A stretch of 64,000 nucleotides of DNA from Paenibacillus radicis (ex Gao et al. 2016) (GCF_014641555.1 NZ_BMHY01000008.1:1-64000), one strand, 5' to 3'; counted from the stretch's first letter, positions 56,101 to 64,000 are shown. Notes: generated from the letters alone by a model not told the origin. A program made the numbers and translations.

Positions 56101-58869
56101 GAGACGGATATTGCGATTGGAACGACGCTGACGAAGCATACGGTTTCATTCGATATGGAAGATGGCGTAACCGATCTCGAAAGCCAGTTGATTTTCCTGC
56201 TTGGCGGTCAAGCGGGCACGATCGTACTGGATCAGATTAGTCTGATCCGGTTAACGGATCGCAACGTCGATTTTAGCGGCATCGATCTTTACCCGATTCA
56301 GAACGGTGACTTCTTCGACGGATTGAATCATTGGGAGATGTACACAGAGGGAGCAGCAAGCTATTCTGCTGCTGCTGGAGAAGCCAGCATTCAAATATCG
56401 AATACAGGCGCCAATACGTACTCCGTAATGCTTAGCCAATCGGGTCTGAAGCTCAAAGAAGGATTGAATTACGAGCTTTCGTTTGATGCTAAGTCAACAG
56501 TAGCTCGAGATATTCTGCTTACGCTGGAGAATGCGGGTTATCAGCGCTACGCATCAAGCTCCTTTTCGATAGGAGCTGGCGTTTCGCACTACACCTTGAA
56601 GTTCAGAATGCCGGCCGACGATACACTGGCTTTGAAGTTCCAGCTTGGAAAAACTTCAAACAGTCCTGCTGGCGCTCATACAATTACCATCGATAACGTG
56701 GTGCTGAAGGTGAGAAATGCGCCGCTGCTCCAAGCTCCTACTATTGTAGCGGATCAGACGGACAATAAGGCAGGCAATGCGATTACGATCGCATATGCGG
56801 GCAACAGCAACTGGCAGCAAGCGGTGACTGGCATTGAGGTTGACGGTACGGCATTGTCACTGGGAGATTACGAGACTGGTCAGAATGCGATTGTCATTCA
56901 TTCCAGCGTGTTTAGCCGCGACGGCAATTACGAGATTCATGTGAAAGCAACGGGATATGTGGATGCTGTCGTTCGTCAATTGATCTTTTCATCAGACGGC
57001 AATCTGATCTTGAACGGCGATATGTCGGGTGGCAAGTCTGCTTGGGAATATTGGACGGAAAATGCCGATTATTCGGAGTATACCGTTGAGGATGAGAAGG
57101 CTCGTCTCGATATTCACTATCATGGGGGCATCCATCCGGAGTGGAATGTGCCCGTTAGCTGGTCGACGCAATTTATGCAATCGGGCATTAAGCTGGAAGC
57201 GGGCAAGGCGTATGAATTCAGCTTCCGTGCCTGGTCCTCTGTTGACCGCCCAATCGAGGTAGAGCTGACTGGCTATAACAACGGGGAAAAGGCAGCATTC
57301 AGCTTAACGGGGGACTCATCAGTGGTGCATAAGAAAACGCTGATCCCTCAGGCAAATACGACATTGACGATCAAGTATTTGCTTGGAAACGTCATTATCG
57401 GTGATCAAAGCGTACCAAGCGGCAGCCATACGATTTATATCGATGATGTCGTTTTGAAGGAAGTGCCGGCTGGTCCGGCCATTGGAGCGGATACGACAGA
57501 CAACAAAATCGGTCAGAATATTGAATTGACCTTTACCGATCAGCCGGCATGGCGGGGAGCCATCACAGCAATTACCGTCGATGGCATCGCGGTTGATCCG
57601 GGCAAACGAGTCATCGAGCCTGGCAAAATTACATTGGATGCTTCCCTGTTCACAGCAGTGAAGAACTATTCGATCGTTATTAAAGCGAACGGATACGCTA
57701 ATACCGAAATTACGCAGCCGATTAAGACGAATGCCAGCAATGTAGCGCTTAACAAAACGGCAACGGCTTCCTCTAATTTACAACCGGCAAGCAATGCGGT
57801 TGACGGCCGGGGAGAAGGGCCAGGAGGCACCCGCTGGGAGAGCGCAACGTCTGACAATCAGTGGATTGCCGTCGATCTAGGCCGGTTGTATGCGCTGCAG
57901 AGCGTCGTTCTAAGCTGGGAAGGCGCTTTCGGTAAAACGTATAAAGTCCAAACTTCTGTCGCAGCTCAGCCTGGAGAGGGAGATTGGACGGACGCGTATT
58001 CGGAAACGAATGGCAACGGCGGACTGGACACCATTCCGTTAACAGTAGCAGAAGCAAGACATGTCCGGATTCTCGGACAGACGAGAGGCACAATCTACGG
58101 CTACTCGCTATGGGAGCTGGAGGTGTATGGAACGCCAGTTGGCGCACCAGATCCGGAGCTGCTTGTTCCTCCGGCAGTAGCTGCCGACACAACGGACAAC
58201 AAGCTGGGAAGGCCAATTGAGCTGACCTTTACTGCAAATGCTGCATGGGAAGCTGCCATTACTAGAGTACGATTAAACGGAGCTCAGCTATCTGCGGGCG
58301 CAGATTACAGCATTGCTTCGGGTAAGATCACGTTATCTGCCAATCGGTTTAACCAATCAGGCAGCTTTACGGTTACGATTGAGGCTGATGGCTATCGGGC
58401 CGCTGAGGTCGTACAGGTCATAGCGGCTGAAATCAATCTGGCGCTGCACAAAGCAGTGACGGCATCCAGCAGCAATACGAATTTCGATCCGAACGTGATG
58501 ACGGATGGAAATCATCAATCACGCTGGGAAGCGAAGTGGGAGGACAATCAAGGAACGCCGATGAATCCGGAGTGGATTGTCGTTGATTTGGGAGCCGTTC
58601 AGTCCCTGTCGAAGCTGGTTCTCGTATGGGAGGCGGCTTACGGCAAGACCTTCGCCATTCAAGTTGCACAGCCGGGTGACGATATTTCACGGGAAAGCAC
58701 GGCGTGGCAGACTGTTGCGACAGTAAGCAGAGAGCTGCAGGCTGAAGCGAGAACGGAAACGATCGCTTTGAATGAAGGAAGCTCGGGGCGTTATATCCGT
58801 ATCTATATAACGGAAAAAGGATTTGCTCCATATGGTCCATCCTTGTATGAGATTGAAGCTTACTCGTAA
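50128..58869 (+). CDS. giant SLH-anchored dual-GH16 beta-glucanase (laminarinase/lichenase type)
   Basis: A 2913-residue secreted protein. Signal peptide about 1-34; three SLH domains (41-93, 103-154, 163-214) anchoring it to the wall; a repetitive beta region (220-365); a Gly/Ser then Pro/Thr/Ser linker (366-398). GH16 domain 1 spans about 400-656 with catalytic E526-D528-E531 in GELDIMEA. Four jelly-roll, CBM4_9-like modules cover about 680-1330, then a small beta module (DUF1533/HIL-like, about 1348-1437). GH16 domain 2 spans about 1440-1697 with E1567-D1569-E1572. Three more CBM4_9-like modules, another HIL-like module, one more CBM-like module, and HIL and F5/8 type C pairs (F5/8C at about 2538-2670 and 2770-2913) complete it. 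GH16 enzymes with this ExDxxE site cut beta-1,3 or 1,3-1,4 glucans. SD GGAGGAGG. Confidence 0.88.
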   Translation: MKWKGYATKKLRRKLGVFALCLTMLASYIPAVQASTTPIGDPDKSLDGHWASAQVSRWSSKGLVSSYPDGQFKPDKSITRAEFVKLVNTLFGFHTKGKEGAPGFTDVGDKAWYGEQVDIGRQAGYIAGYPDGTFKPDQAIARQEAASIAAGLFHVKTAGEALSGFGDSAKVASFAREALAGLVSGGYLKGFADGTIRPQQPITRAEAVVLFDRLAGEIYSEKGKFGDKATTLASAIINTTDVTLEHATINGGLILAPGIGEGDVTLKGVQAKGTVYVNGGGVNSVHVIDSNVNHIVIHRTDGPVRVVFSGDSRAGTLDIETNAIIEAGSDSDIGEVHNESGSATFNGESLKAGERFEVKQGVPVRNQQGGSGSGGSGTGSTPSPSATPTATPSPSPSQQDWELVWSDEFDRSGSNLDSNGVDLDKWGYQLGTGSQYGLDGWGNQEQQYYRSENMSVEDGKLVITAKKDGYGGKDYTSGRIYTQPTFTKAYGKFEAKISMPVGNGLWPAFWMMPAESEYGVWATSGELDIMEAKGRLPGEVGGTIHYGRPWPGNKSTGATYHFKEGKNISEEHVYGVEWEPGEIRWYVDGEVYQTLNNWDGTGLDKPAKYAYPAPFDKPFYMILNLAVGGTFDNVAVDDSKIPAQMKVDYVRVYEKGTPYLNPTQEPVVEKEPLPQPHKEAIDGNYVHDVAYNEPFSIVASAGDQLNTVHWNFVHMPDFNGNGTVSVDTVNGQRFAKADISASGSAAHSVQLIQNVTVGKGRWYKLSFDAKSSTNRPISAKIGGGENRSWTTYSDSISFNLTTELQRYDMTFRMTENSDALARLEFNLGLNTNPVWIGGVKLEEIEPLDPFNELLPKEPLAGNYIYNGTFDLGRMDRMTYWNFDVQGGASAAASVDPAARELLATITNGGTSAEAIALSQSGLKLQADNNYKMTFKGSADANRTIAVAIRKADGTDVVEPIPVSLTPTASEHEVLFTVSDASDNNGKVIFLLGGNDANVRLDDIAMFNLTAAEAELPLTEQFPVKNGDFSNGKTGWTDFVLGRYENNSSSANFTTSNDGMRIAIANEGTADFNVMLMQNDFQLREGKTYVVTVKAKSSVDRETEIVIDDASYTKYISKKVQLTNDYQTFTYEFKPNSDVLASFKLLLGKLGGANALGAHDVYVEQVRVEQKGAREKAFLLQNGTFTDGFEHWGKHVQGDYDGDSRAVIAAAGGALKAAIANTGANPWDIQLSQSGLELKSGKTYLVTFDARSTLARQIEVIAENGVYHRYLNQPVRIEETTNSYTFEFTMPQDDTAALKFLLGQPQEAEEKISAAHDLFIDNVRFELKGAKEAAGEKAATANQIRLAAPPVLLEDADGNSIGETIAVTFTNNAASQAWLAALTAVKINGAIVDSASYTTSPGKIEFLPAVFPSAGDYNIAISAAGYELASVRQHIEAEKMWSLTWSDEFDNYDPSATVDTNGVNLDKWGYQLGTGSQYGLSDWGNGELQYYRPENLKVEDGKLTIAARKENFGGKGYTSGRLWTQPTFTQAYGKFEARMKLPEGQGLWPAFWMMPADSEYGGWASSGELDIMEARGRLPEEVGGTIHFGKGAPNNRSTGKAFIFPNDGKISDFHTYGVEWEPGEIRWYVDGEVYQTVNNWHSWGADQPDKYAFPAPFDKPFYMILNLAVGGVYDGNRLPDDSKIPGEMVVDYVRAYELTGRPYKTPVEPSLDKEPMPADAKLPIDGNYIYDPAFAKGLKDIDTADKPLDSLYWNFLHTPAFGGAGSASVDGGFAKVDITSGGNATHALQLIQYATLVKGHMYKLSFDAKASGDRSISVKLGGDEDNGWGAYTDNYNVPLTSTAGHYEYRFQMTADTDSTARLEFNLGGNTRSVWIGNVKVEEVDALVDLDGAKAPMGNGEHVYNGSFDLGTMDRMNYWILEGADGFVDASRRQLEVFIPSGGADANAVKLRQKGINLQQSDTYELTFWASAPSARTLNVELRSKDGSSVYASETDIAIGTTLTKHTVSFDMEDGVTDLESQLIFLLGGQAGTIVLDQISLIRLTDRNVDFSGIDLYPIQNGDFFDGLNHWEMYTEGAASYSAAAGEASIQISNTGANTYSVMLSQSGLKLKEGLNYELSFDAKSTVARDILLTLENAGYQRYASSSFSIGAGVSHYTLKFRMPADDTLALKFQLGKTSNSPAGAHTITIDNVVLKVRNAPLLQAPTIVADQTDNKAGNAITIAYAGNSNWQQAVTGIEVDGTALSLGDYETGQNAIVIHSSVFSRDGNYEIHVKATGYVDAVVRQLIFSSDGNLILNGDMSGGKSAWEYWTENADYSEYTVEDEKARLDIHYHGGIHPEWNVPVSWSTQFMQSGIKLEAGKAYEFSFRAWSSVDRPIEVELTGYNNGEKAAFSLTGDSSVVHKKTLIPQANTTLTIKYLLGNVIIGDQSVPSGSHTIYIDDVVLKEVPAGPAIGADTTDNKIGQNIELTFTDQPAWRGAITAITVDGIAVDPGKRVIEPGKITLDASLFTAVKNYSIVIKANGYANTEITQPIKTNASNVALNKTATASSNLQPASNAVDGRGEGPGGTRWESATSDNQWIAVDLGRLYALQSVVLSWEGAFGKTYKVQTSVAAQPGEGDWTDAYSETNGNGGLDTIPLTVAEARHVRILGQTRGTIYGYSLWELEVYGTPVGAPDPELLVPPAVAADTTDNKLGRPIELTFTANAAWEAAITRVRLNGAQLSAGADYSIASGKITLSANRFNQSGSFTVTIEADGYRAAEVVQVIAAEINLALHKAVTASSSNTNFDPNVMTDGNHQSRWEAKWEDNQGTPMNPEWIVVDLGAVQSLSKLVLVWEAAYGKTFAIQVAQPGDDISRESTAWQTVATVSRELQAEARTETIALNEGSSGRYIRIYITEKGFAPYGPSLYEIEAYS

Positions 58870-58879
58870 AACCAAAGAA

Positions 58880-58908
58880 ACGCGCGCCGAATCCGGCGCG
58901 CGTTATTT
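58880..58908 (+). terminator. terminator of the glucanase gene
   Basis: A perfect 10-bp GC-rich stem ACGCGCGCCG/CGGCGCGCGT with a four-base loop and TATTTGT tail; the T-run is modest. Confidence 0.65.
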
Positions 58909-59110
58909 GTATGGAGACGAATACAGCGAAGGGAAGAAAAGTTATGCACATGTGGACAGATGTGCCGCAACTCGCTCATTCCCGGTATTGTTTTGCACAT
59001 GTGCATAGAATATGAATGCAAAGCGCCTTGAAACCCCGAATTCGGGACAAAGCTGCCCCGTTACCCCCAGATTGACCCTGATTTATGAACAGATGTGAAT
59101 AAGGAGGGCT

Positions 59111-60421
59111 TTACAGTCTAGCCAATGCATAATCGGCTGCGGCAATTGTCGCAGCAATATCTTCTTGGGTATGGGCGATTGTTAAAAACCACGCTTCGTA
59201 TTTCGAAGGCGCAAGATTGACGCCCTGATCCAGCATGAGCTTGAAGAAGCGCCCGAATAGCTCGCCATCCGTGTCCTGCGCCTGATCATAGTTCGTCACA
59301 GGATGGTCGCAGAAATGTGCCGAGAACGAGCCGCGAATGCGGTTGATCGTCAGCGGTATGCCGTGCCGGGATGCCGAAGCTGCGAGGCCATCTGCCAAAT
59401 CAGACGCAAGCCGGTCCATTCGCTCATAAATGCCTTGCTCTTGCAGCACCTCCAGGCAGGCGATGCCAGAGGAGATCGATGCAGGATTGCCCGCCATCGT
59501 CCCAGCCTGGTAGGCGGGGCCGAGCGGAGCTACCTGCTCCATAATATGTTTCTTGCCGCCGTAAGCGCCAATAGGCAAGCCGCCGCCGATGACTTTGCCA
59601 AGTGCGGTCAAGTCCGGTTCAATCGCAGCGAAATCAGGGAATGCAGCGAAGGTTTGCGCTGTGCCGTAATGGAAACGGAAGGCGGTAATGACTTCATCGT
59701 AAATGACAAGTGCGCCAGCCTCACGGGTCAAGCGGCATAAGCCTTCGAGGAATCCGGGCTCCGGCATGACCATGCCGAAATTGCCGACGATCGGTTCAAC
59801 CATAACAGCTGCCGTCTCGTCGCCCCAGCGCTCCAATGCGATCTTGAGCGAATCCAGATCGTTGAAGGGCACGGTAATGACCTCTTGTGCGATGCTGGTT
59901 GGAATGCCGGCGCTGTCGGGAATGCCAAGCGTCGAAGGGCCGGATCCTGCGGCGACAAGCACAAGATCGGAGTGGCCGTGGTAGCAGCCTGCGAACTTGA
60001 TAATTTTATTGCGCTTCGTAAAGGCGCGGGCGACGCGGATCGTCGTCATTACCGCTTCCGTACCGGAGTTGACGAAGCGTACTTTGTCGAGCGAGGGAAT
60101 GGCTTCCTTCAGCATGCGCGCAAGCTTGATTTCAAGCTCTGTTGGCGTGCCATAAAGGACGCCGTTTTGTGCGGCGCGAATGATCGCTTCCGTAATATGA
60201 GGATGGGCATGTCCTGTAATAATAGGACCGTAAGCAGCCAGATAATCGATGTACCGATTATCGTCGACATCCCAGAAATAAGCGCCTTCTGCCCGTTTCA
60301 TAAATACCGGTGCACCGCCGCCTACCGCTTTGAACGAGCGGGAGGGGCTGTTAACACCTCCGACGATGTGCTCTAGCGCCTCCTTGTACAAGGTTTCGGA
60401 TGTTGTGCGTTGCATAGCCAT
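59111..60421 (-). CDS. hemL: glutamate-1-semialdehyde 2,1-aminotransferase
   Basis: A 436-residue PLP enzyme that turns glutamate-1-semialdehyde into 5-aminolevulinate for heme and other tetrapyrroles. Visible are [16 protein letters not shown], the CYHGHSD block, the PLP Asp in [11 protein letters not shown] (D242) and the Schiff-base Lys in [13 protein letters not shown] (K276). SD AAAGGAGG is ten bases before ATG 60421. It stands apart from other hem genes, so it may be the second (GsaB-like) copy found in many Bacilli; it cannot be told from the main copy here. Confidence 0.9.
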   Translation of the reverse strand: MAMQRTTSETLYKEALEHIVGGVNSPSRSFKAVGGGAPVFMKRAEGAYFWDVDDNRYIDYLAAYGPIITGHAHPHITEAIIRAAQNGVLYGTPTELEIKLARMLKEAIPSLDKVRFVNSGTEAVMTTIRVARAFTKRNKIIKFAGCYHGHSDLVLVAAGSGPSTLGIPDSAGIPTSIAQEVITVPFNDLDSLKIALERWGDETAAVMVEPIVGNFGMVMPEPGFLEGLCRLTREAGALVIYDEVITAFRFHYGTAQTFAAFPDFAAIEPDLTALGKVIGGGLPIGAYGGKKHIMEQVAPLGPAYQAGTMAGNPASISSGIACLEVLQEQGIYERMDRLASDLADGLAASASRHGIPLTINRIRGSFSAHFCDHPVTNYDQAQDTDGELFGRFFKLMLDQGVNLAPSKYEAWFLTIAHTQEDIAATIAAADYALARL

Positions 60422-60462
60422 ATCGATAAATCCTCCTTTGGGAATGTTGGATATTGCCCGGC

Positions 60463-60500
60463 AAAAACGGCTTCATTCCCGATATGGAATGAAGCCGTTT
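60463..60500 (-). terminator. terminator of the LCP gene
   Basis: A 15-bp stem AAACGGCTTCATTCC with its complement, six-base loop; T-run on the minus strand. Confidence 0.88.
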
Positions 60501-60527
60501 CAAGCCATTATACGTTATTTCGCGTCG

Positions 60528-61577
60528 TTAGTTAGCAGTTGTTGTGCCGCTGTTCGTGCTGCCGCCTTCGGCATCTGGTGAAGGAGAAGGTGTCGCTTGC
60601 GTTTCGTCTTCAGCCAGCTTCTCCTGCACGTAGGTAAGCAGGTTATCTTTGTTTTTGACAGCCAGCACGGATGCGCCGCCAACGTTCTCGTCAGCGATCA
60701 TATCCATTGGAGGAACCTGTGCGGTACCCGCTACATGGCTCTCTACGCCAAGCTGTCCCAGCTTGAGCATATCGCTTACTTCCAAGTTTGTCTCAATGTA
60801 AGGAGAGACGCTTTGCAGTATTTTTTGCATTTTCAAAATGTTCCAAGTCGATTGAAGCTCCTTCGCCACCGCCTGCAGCAAGTTGCGCTGACGTTCGGTA
60901 CGGGTGAAGTCGCTCATCGCGTCGTGGCGGAAACGGACGTATTGGAGCGCTTTGTCGCCGTCCAGCAGCTGATAGCCGGCTTTCAAATCGATGTCGTACT
61001 TGTTTTTATCCGCTTTATCGGTATAGTGCATATTTTTCTCTACTTCGAAGTTAACGCCGCCAATCGTATCGATCAGTGCTTTGAATCCTTCGAAATCGGT
61101 ATACACATAATATTGAATGTCTAGGCCTAACAAGTCGCCTACGGTCTTCATGGCGAGCTGCGGTCCTCCGAGCGTAATGGCGGTATTGATCCGGCCTTTG
61201 CCGCGTCCATCAATGTCGACATAAGTGTCGCGTAGAACGGAGAATAGATGAGCCTTTTTCGTAACGGGATCAAACGATGCCACCAGTATAGAGTCGGAAC
61301 GCGGTACTTCATTCTTTTCTAAGCCGCGTGCATCGCCGCCGAGCAACAGAATGTTTACACGTTCTTTGCCTTCCCACTTAGGAGTAGTCACCGTCGGATT
61401 GTCTTCAAACTGTCCGAAACGGGATTCTTCCTTCGGTTTGCTGAAGCCATCCAGTTGTTTATATATACCGGATCCCCAGACTATTGCCCCAGTAACGACA
61501 AGAGCAAGAACGACCAGAATACCGGTAAGGATCCATATCCATGGACTCCTTTTCTTTTTTGGCTCTTTTTTGCGCAT
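60528..61577 (-). CDS. LytR-CpsA-Psr (LCP) family cell-wall ligase
   Basis: A 349-residue membrane protein. A Lys-rich N-terminus precedes one TM helix (about residues 12-35). The LCP domain (about 75-260) has NILLLGGDAR, RSDSILVASFDP, the LRDTYVDIDGRGKGRIN block (Asp and Arg residues that bind polyprenyl phosphate), and FTRTERQRNLLQAV. The C-terminal tail is Ser/Thr/Pro-rich. LCP proteins join teichoic acids or other glycopolymers to peptidoglycan; the exact polymer is unknown. ATG 61577 has SD AAAGGAG, although 13 bases away. Confidence 0.9.
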   Translation of the reverse strand: MRKKEPKKKRSPWIWILTGILVVLALVVTGAIVWGSGIYKQLDGFSKPKEESRFGQFEDNPTVTTPKWEGKERVNILLLGGDARGLEKNEVPRSDSILVASFDPVTKKAHLFSVLRDTYVDIDGRGKGRINTAITLGGPQLAMKTVGDLLGLDIQYYVYTDFEGFKALIDTIGGVNFEVEKNMHYTDKADKNKYDIDLKAGYQLLDGDKALQYVRFRHDAMSDFTRTERQRNLLQAVAKELQSTWNILKMQKILQSVSPYIETNLEVSDMLKLGQLGVESHVAGTAQVPPMDMIADENVGGASVLAVKNKDNLLTYVQEKLAEDETQATPSPSPDAEGGSTNSGTTTAN

Positions 61578-61677
61578 GATGGTACAAGTGCTCCTTTCAG
61601 CATGTAAACCTAATATGTGGTTTGTGGTCTTGCCGTTTACGCTTCGCAATATCTAATGTAATATTACATATCATAAA

Positions 61678-61707
61678 ATTATAAAGCGGAACGTCATACG
61701 GAATCAA
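61678..61707 (-). promoter_or_regulatory. sigma-A promoter of the LCP gene
   Basis: On the minus strand TTGATT (61707-61702), 18 bp, TATAAT (61683-61678). It lies about 100 bases before the LCP start. Confidence 0.5.
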
Positions 61708-61789
61708 GTTTTATCATTTACAATGGGAATATCTCGCAATTTCCCGGGAAATGTCGACCGTTCCAAACGGAGAGGGGTTAAGAAGCAAT

Positions 61790-62839
61790 ATGCTGGCCAT
61801 AGATGTAAAAGACTTAAGAAAGCAATTTAAAGTGCAAAAAAACCGCGAAGGGCTGTCCGGCGCACTGAAGGATTTATTTAAAAGGGAGTACAATGAGGTT
61901 CGCGCCGTCAAAGATATTTCATTCCAAATTCCGCAAGGCGAAATTTGCGGCTATATCGGAGAAAATGGGGCAGGCAAATCGACAACGATCAAAATGCTCA
62001 CCGGCATTCTCGTACCGACTTCCGGAGATATTCGGGTTAACGGTTATATTCCGTATAAGGATCGTGAAAAATTCGTCGGCAATATCGGCGTCGTCTTCGG
62101 TCAACGCTCGCAGCTGTGGTGGGATATCGGCGTGATTGAATCGTTCCGGCTGCTTCGCAAAGTATACGGCGTTTCCGAACAGGACTTCCGCAGACGTCTT
62201 GATCAGCTGGTCGAACGGCTTGATCTGGGTGACCTGCTTAACCGGCCGGTCCGGAAATTGAGCCTTGGTCAACGGATGCGCTGCGAGCTTGTTGCTTCGC
62301 TGCTGCATAATCCATCGATTTTGTTTTTGGACGAGCCAACTATCGGTCTGGATATAGTCGTCAAAACGGCGATTCGCGAATTTCTTCAAGAATTGAACCG
62401 TGAGGAAGGCACCACGATACTGCTGACGACGCATGATTTGCAAGATATCGAAGCGTTGTGCTCGCGGGTCATCATGCTGGACGACGGCCGGATTATTTAT
62501 GACGGCGGATTGGACGAGCTTAAGAACAGATGGAGCAGAGGCCGCGAAATTCAGTTCCAATTCACGTCGCACACGCCGCTGGCGAAATTGGAGCAACTGA
62601 CCGCTGGTCTTGGCGTCACTTGGAAGCAGGAAAGCGACCTAAACGCGACGATGTGGCTGCCGCATACGACGAATGTATCCGATGCGCTTTCCATCGTAAC
62701 GGGAGGCACGGCTATTCGTGATATTAAAATCATCGAGACGAACACCGACGAGATCGTCCGCGAAATTTACCGCTCGGGTTCGGCGTCCGCATCGGCTGCC
62801 GCTACGCTGCTTCGCGAAGAGGAGCCGGCTTTACGATGA
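61790..62839 (+). CDS. ABC-2 type exporter, ATP-binding protein
   Basis: A 349-residue ATPase. Walker A GENGAGKST (about residues 57-65), Q-loop area FGQRSQLWWD, the signature LSLGQRMRCELV, Walker B ILFLDEPTIGLDI and switch His in LLTTHDLQDIE. The C-terminal third is an extra domain, as in multidrug-type exporters. An upstream in-frame ATG (61751) has no SD; ATG 61790 is preferred. Its stop overlaps the first permease start by four bases (ATGA). Substrate is unknown. Confidence 0.9.
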   Translation: MLAIDVKDLRKQFKVQKNREGLSGALKDLFKREYNEVRAVKDISFQIPQGEICGYIGENGAGKSTTIKMLTGILVPTSGDIRVNGYIPYKDREKFVGNIGVVFGQRSQLWWDIGVIESFRLLRKVYGVSEQDFRRRLDQLVERLDLGDLLNRPVRKLSLGQRMRCELVASLLHNPSILFLDEPTIGLDIVVKTAIREFLQELNREEGTTILLTTHDLQDIEALCSRVIMLDDGRIIYDGGLDELKNRWSRGREIQFQFTSHTPLAKLEQLTAGLGVTWKQESDLNATMWLPHTTNVSDALSIVTGGTAIRDIKIIETNTDEIVREIYRSGSASASAAATLLREEEPALR

Positions 62840-63630
62840 TGAGCGCTTATATTGATTTTATCCGCATCCGGTTTCTAACGATGCTCGCTTACCGCGTTAA
62901 CTATTATAGCGGCATCATTATTTACGCCATTAACATTGGCGCTTATTACTTCCTGTGGAAGGCCATATTTGGCGATGCTGAAGTGCTGCAAGGATTTACA
63001 CTGGCGCAGATGACGACTTACGTGGCGGTCTCCTGGATGGCTCGCGCCTTCTACTTCAACAATCTGGATCGTGAGATTGCCAATGAAATTCGTGACGGGA
63101 GTGTAGCGACGCAGTTGATTCGCCCGTATTCCTATTTGCTGGTCAAAATGATGCAGGGCTTTGGCGAAGGCTTGTTCCGCATGCTGCTATTTATGGTGCC
63201 GGGCATGCTTATCGTCTGCTTTATTTTCCCGGTCCGGCTGCCGACCGATCCGCTTACTTGGGCAGTGTATCTCGTCATGCTGCTGTTCAGCTTCCTAATC
63301 AATTCGCAGATCAATATATTGACCGGGTTATTCGCCTTCTTCGTGGAAAACAACGAGGGCATGATGCGAATGAAGCGCGTAATGGTCGATCTGTTCTCAG
63401 GCGTACTCATTCCGATCGCGTTTTTCCCGGGCTGGTTAAGTGCGATCATGCAGTGGCTGCCATTCCAGGCGATCACGTATTTGCCAAGCGCAGTGTTCAC
63501 CGGCCGGACGCCGCTTAATGAGGCTTACGGAGCTATCGGCTTGCAAATCGTATGGTTTGTTCTGCTGCTCTTGCCAATCTGGTTCGTATGGCGGGCGGCG
63601 CGCAAGCGGCTGTTCGTGCAAGGAGGATAA
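62836..63630 (+). CDS. ABC-2 type exporter permease, first subunit
   Basis: A 264-residue membrane protein with six hydrophobic segments and the pattern of the PF06182-type ABC-2 permeases (DREIANEIRDGSVATQLIRPY in the first loop, INSQINILTGLFAFFVENNEG in the second half; both shown only in part here as IRDGSVATQLIRPY and ILTGLFAFFVENN). The start overlaps the ATPase stop by four bases. The second permease gene follows six bases later. Confidence 0.85.
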   Translation: MMSAYIDFIRIRFLTMLAYRVNYYSGIIIYAINIGAYYFLWKAIFGDAEVLQGFTLAQMTTYVAVSWMARAFYFNNLDREIANEIRDGSVATQLIRPYSYLLVKMMQGFGEGLFRMLLFMVPGMLIVCFIFPVRLPTDPLTWAVYLVMLLFSFLINSQINILTGLFAFFVENNEGMMRMKRVMVDLFSGVLIPIAFFPGWLSAIMQWLPFQAITYLPSAVFTGRTPLNEAYGAIGLQIVWFVLLLLPIWFVWRAARKRLFVQGG

Positions 63631-63636
63631 CTGAAA

Positions 63637-64000
63637 ATGAGATATGCAGTTTTACTGTGGGAATATATTAAAAACTATGCCAAAACAAGGCTGACCTATC
63701 GTGCCGACTTCTGGATTGAAGTGTTGTCGGACTTAATGTTCCAAGGCATGAACTTGTTCTTCATTCTTATCGTATTCCAGCACACGCCGTCACTCGGCGG
63801 CTGGACGGAGGCTGAGGTTGTATTCGTATACGGCTTCTTCATGATTCCTTACGGATTGTTCACGACTTTCTTCAACATGTGGAATTTCAGCGAGCGGTAT
63901 ATCGTAAAAGGGGAGATGGACCGGATTCTGACTCGTCCAGCACATAACCTGTTTCAGGTGCTGCTCGAAAACGTCGATCCACCTTCCTTGATCGGCTCCG
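63637..64000 (+). CDS. ABC-2 type exporter permease, second subunit (truncated by the window)
   Basis: The first 121 codons of a membrane protein, from ATG 63637 behind SD AGGAGG. The N-terminus (MRYAVLLWEYIKNYAKTRLT) and the segment KGEMDRILTRPAHNLFQ parallel the first permease's loop, so this is probably the paralogous partner. The rest lies outside the window, so only the start is supported. Confidence 0.75.
   Translation, partial: MRYAVLLWEYIKNYAKTRLTYRADFWIEVLSDLMFQGMNLFFILIVFQHTPSLGGWTEAEVVFVYGFFMIPYGLFTTFFNMWNFSERYIVKGEMDRILTRPAHNLFQVLLENVDPPSLIGS

Overview
The window looks like chromosomal DNA of a Paenibacillus-type endospore-forming Firmicute. Supporting this are strong AGGAGG-type Shine-Dalgarno (SD) sites before nearly every gene, U-tailed hairpin terminators, CcpA-type cre sites and a PerR-type box. 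A very large S-layer-homology (SLH) anchored glucanase, YesM/YesN two-component genes, an ABC sugar importer without its own ATPase and a collagen-like (probably spore-surface) protein point the same way. No rRNA, tRNA, CRISPR array, prophage or transposase was recognised.

Layout. 0.4-6.2 kb: DMT-family permease, a HisA-like isomerase of the eukaryotic (yeast His6) type, a DEDDh exonuclease, meso-diaminopimelate dehydrogenase and glutamate dehydrogenase. 6.3-7.8 kb: no genes, but about 22 copies of a short GCGAA...TTCGC palindrome embedded in larger duplicated blocks. 7.8-16.4 kb: winged-helix protein, pterin dehydratase, DUF4395 membrane protein, collagen-like protein with a small partner, KHG/KDPG aldolase, fumarase, a YfmR/Uup-type ABC-F ATPase and a fumarylacetoacetase-family enzyme. 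16.5-23.1 kb: Dps with a PerR-like box, thioredoxin reductase, a two-component pair, GalU and a lone ribulokinase with a cre site. 23.2-28.8 kb: DinB-like protein, a zinc-ribbon/FxLYD membrane protein paired with a trypsin-like protease, a Pro/Gly-rich protein, Mn/Fe superoxide dismutase and a GNAT enzyme.

28.9-42.1 kb is mostly housekeeping: nucleotide phosphatase, signal peptidase I, RNase HI, epoxyqueuosine reductase, YneF, FolE, an alpha/beta hydrolase, an IclR regulator, an AT-rich and probably acquired FliB-like gene, an amidase_6 protein, Ddl, a small unknown protein, UvsE, a TSUP permease and an inositol-monophosphatase-like enzyme.

42.7-58.9 kb is the most distinctive region and reads as a polysaccharide-uptake locus. 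YesN-like regulator and YesM-like kinase genes diverge from two permeases and a large lipoprotein binding protein. These are followed by a 2913-residue secreted protein with three SLH domains, two GH16 catalytic domains, several lectin-like modules and two F5/8-type-C domains. The likely scheme is that the surface enzyme cuts beta-1,3(-1,4)-glucan, the lipoprotein and permeases import the oligosaccharides using an ATPase encoded elsewhere, the two-component pair senses them, and CcpA represses the enzyme. 59.1-64 kb: glutamate-1-semialdehyde aminotransferase, an LCP-family protein, and an ABC-2 exporter whose third gene runs off the end.

All function calls come from reading motifs and remembered family patterns; no database search was run.
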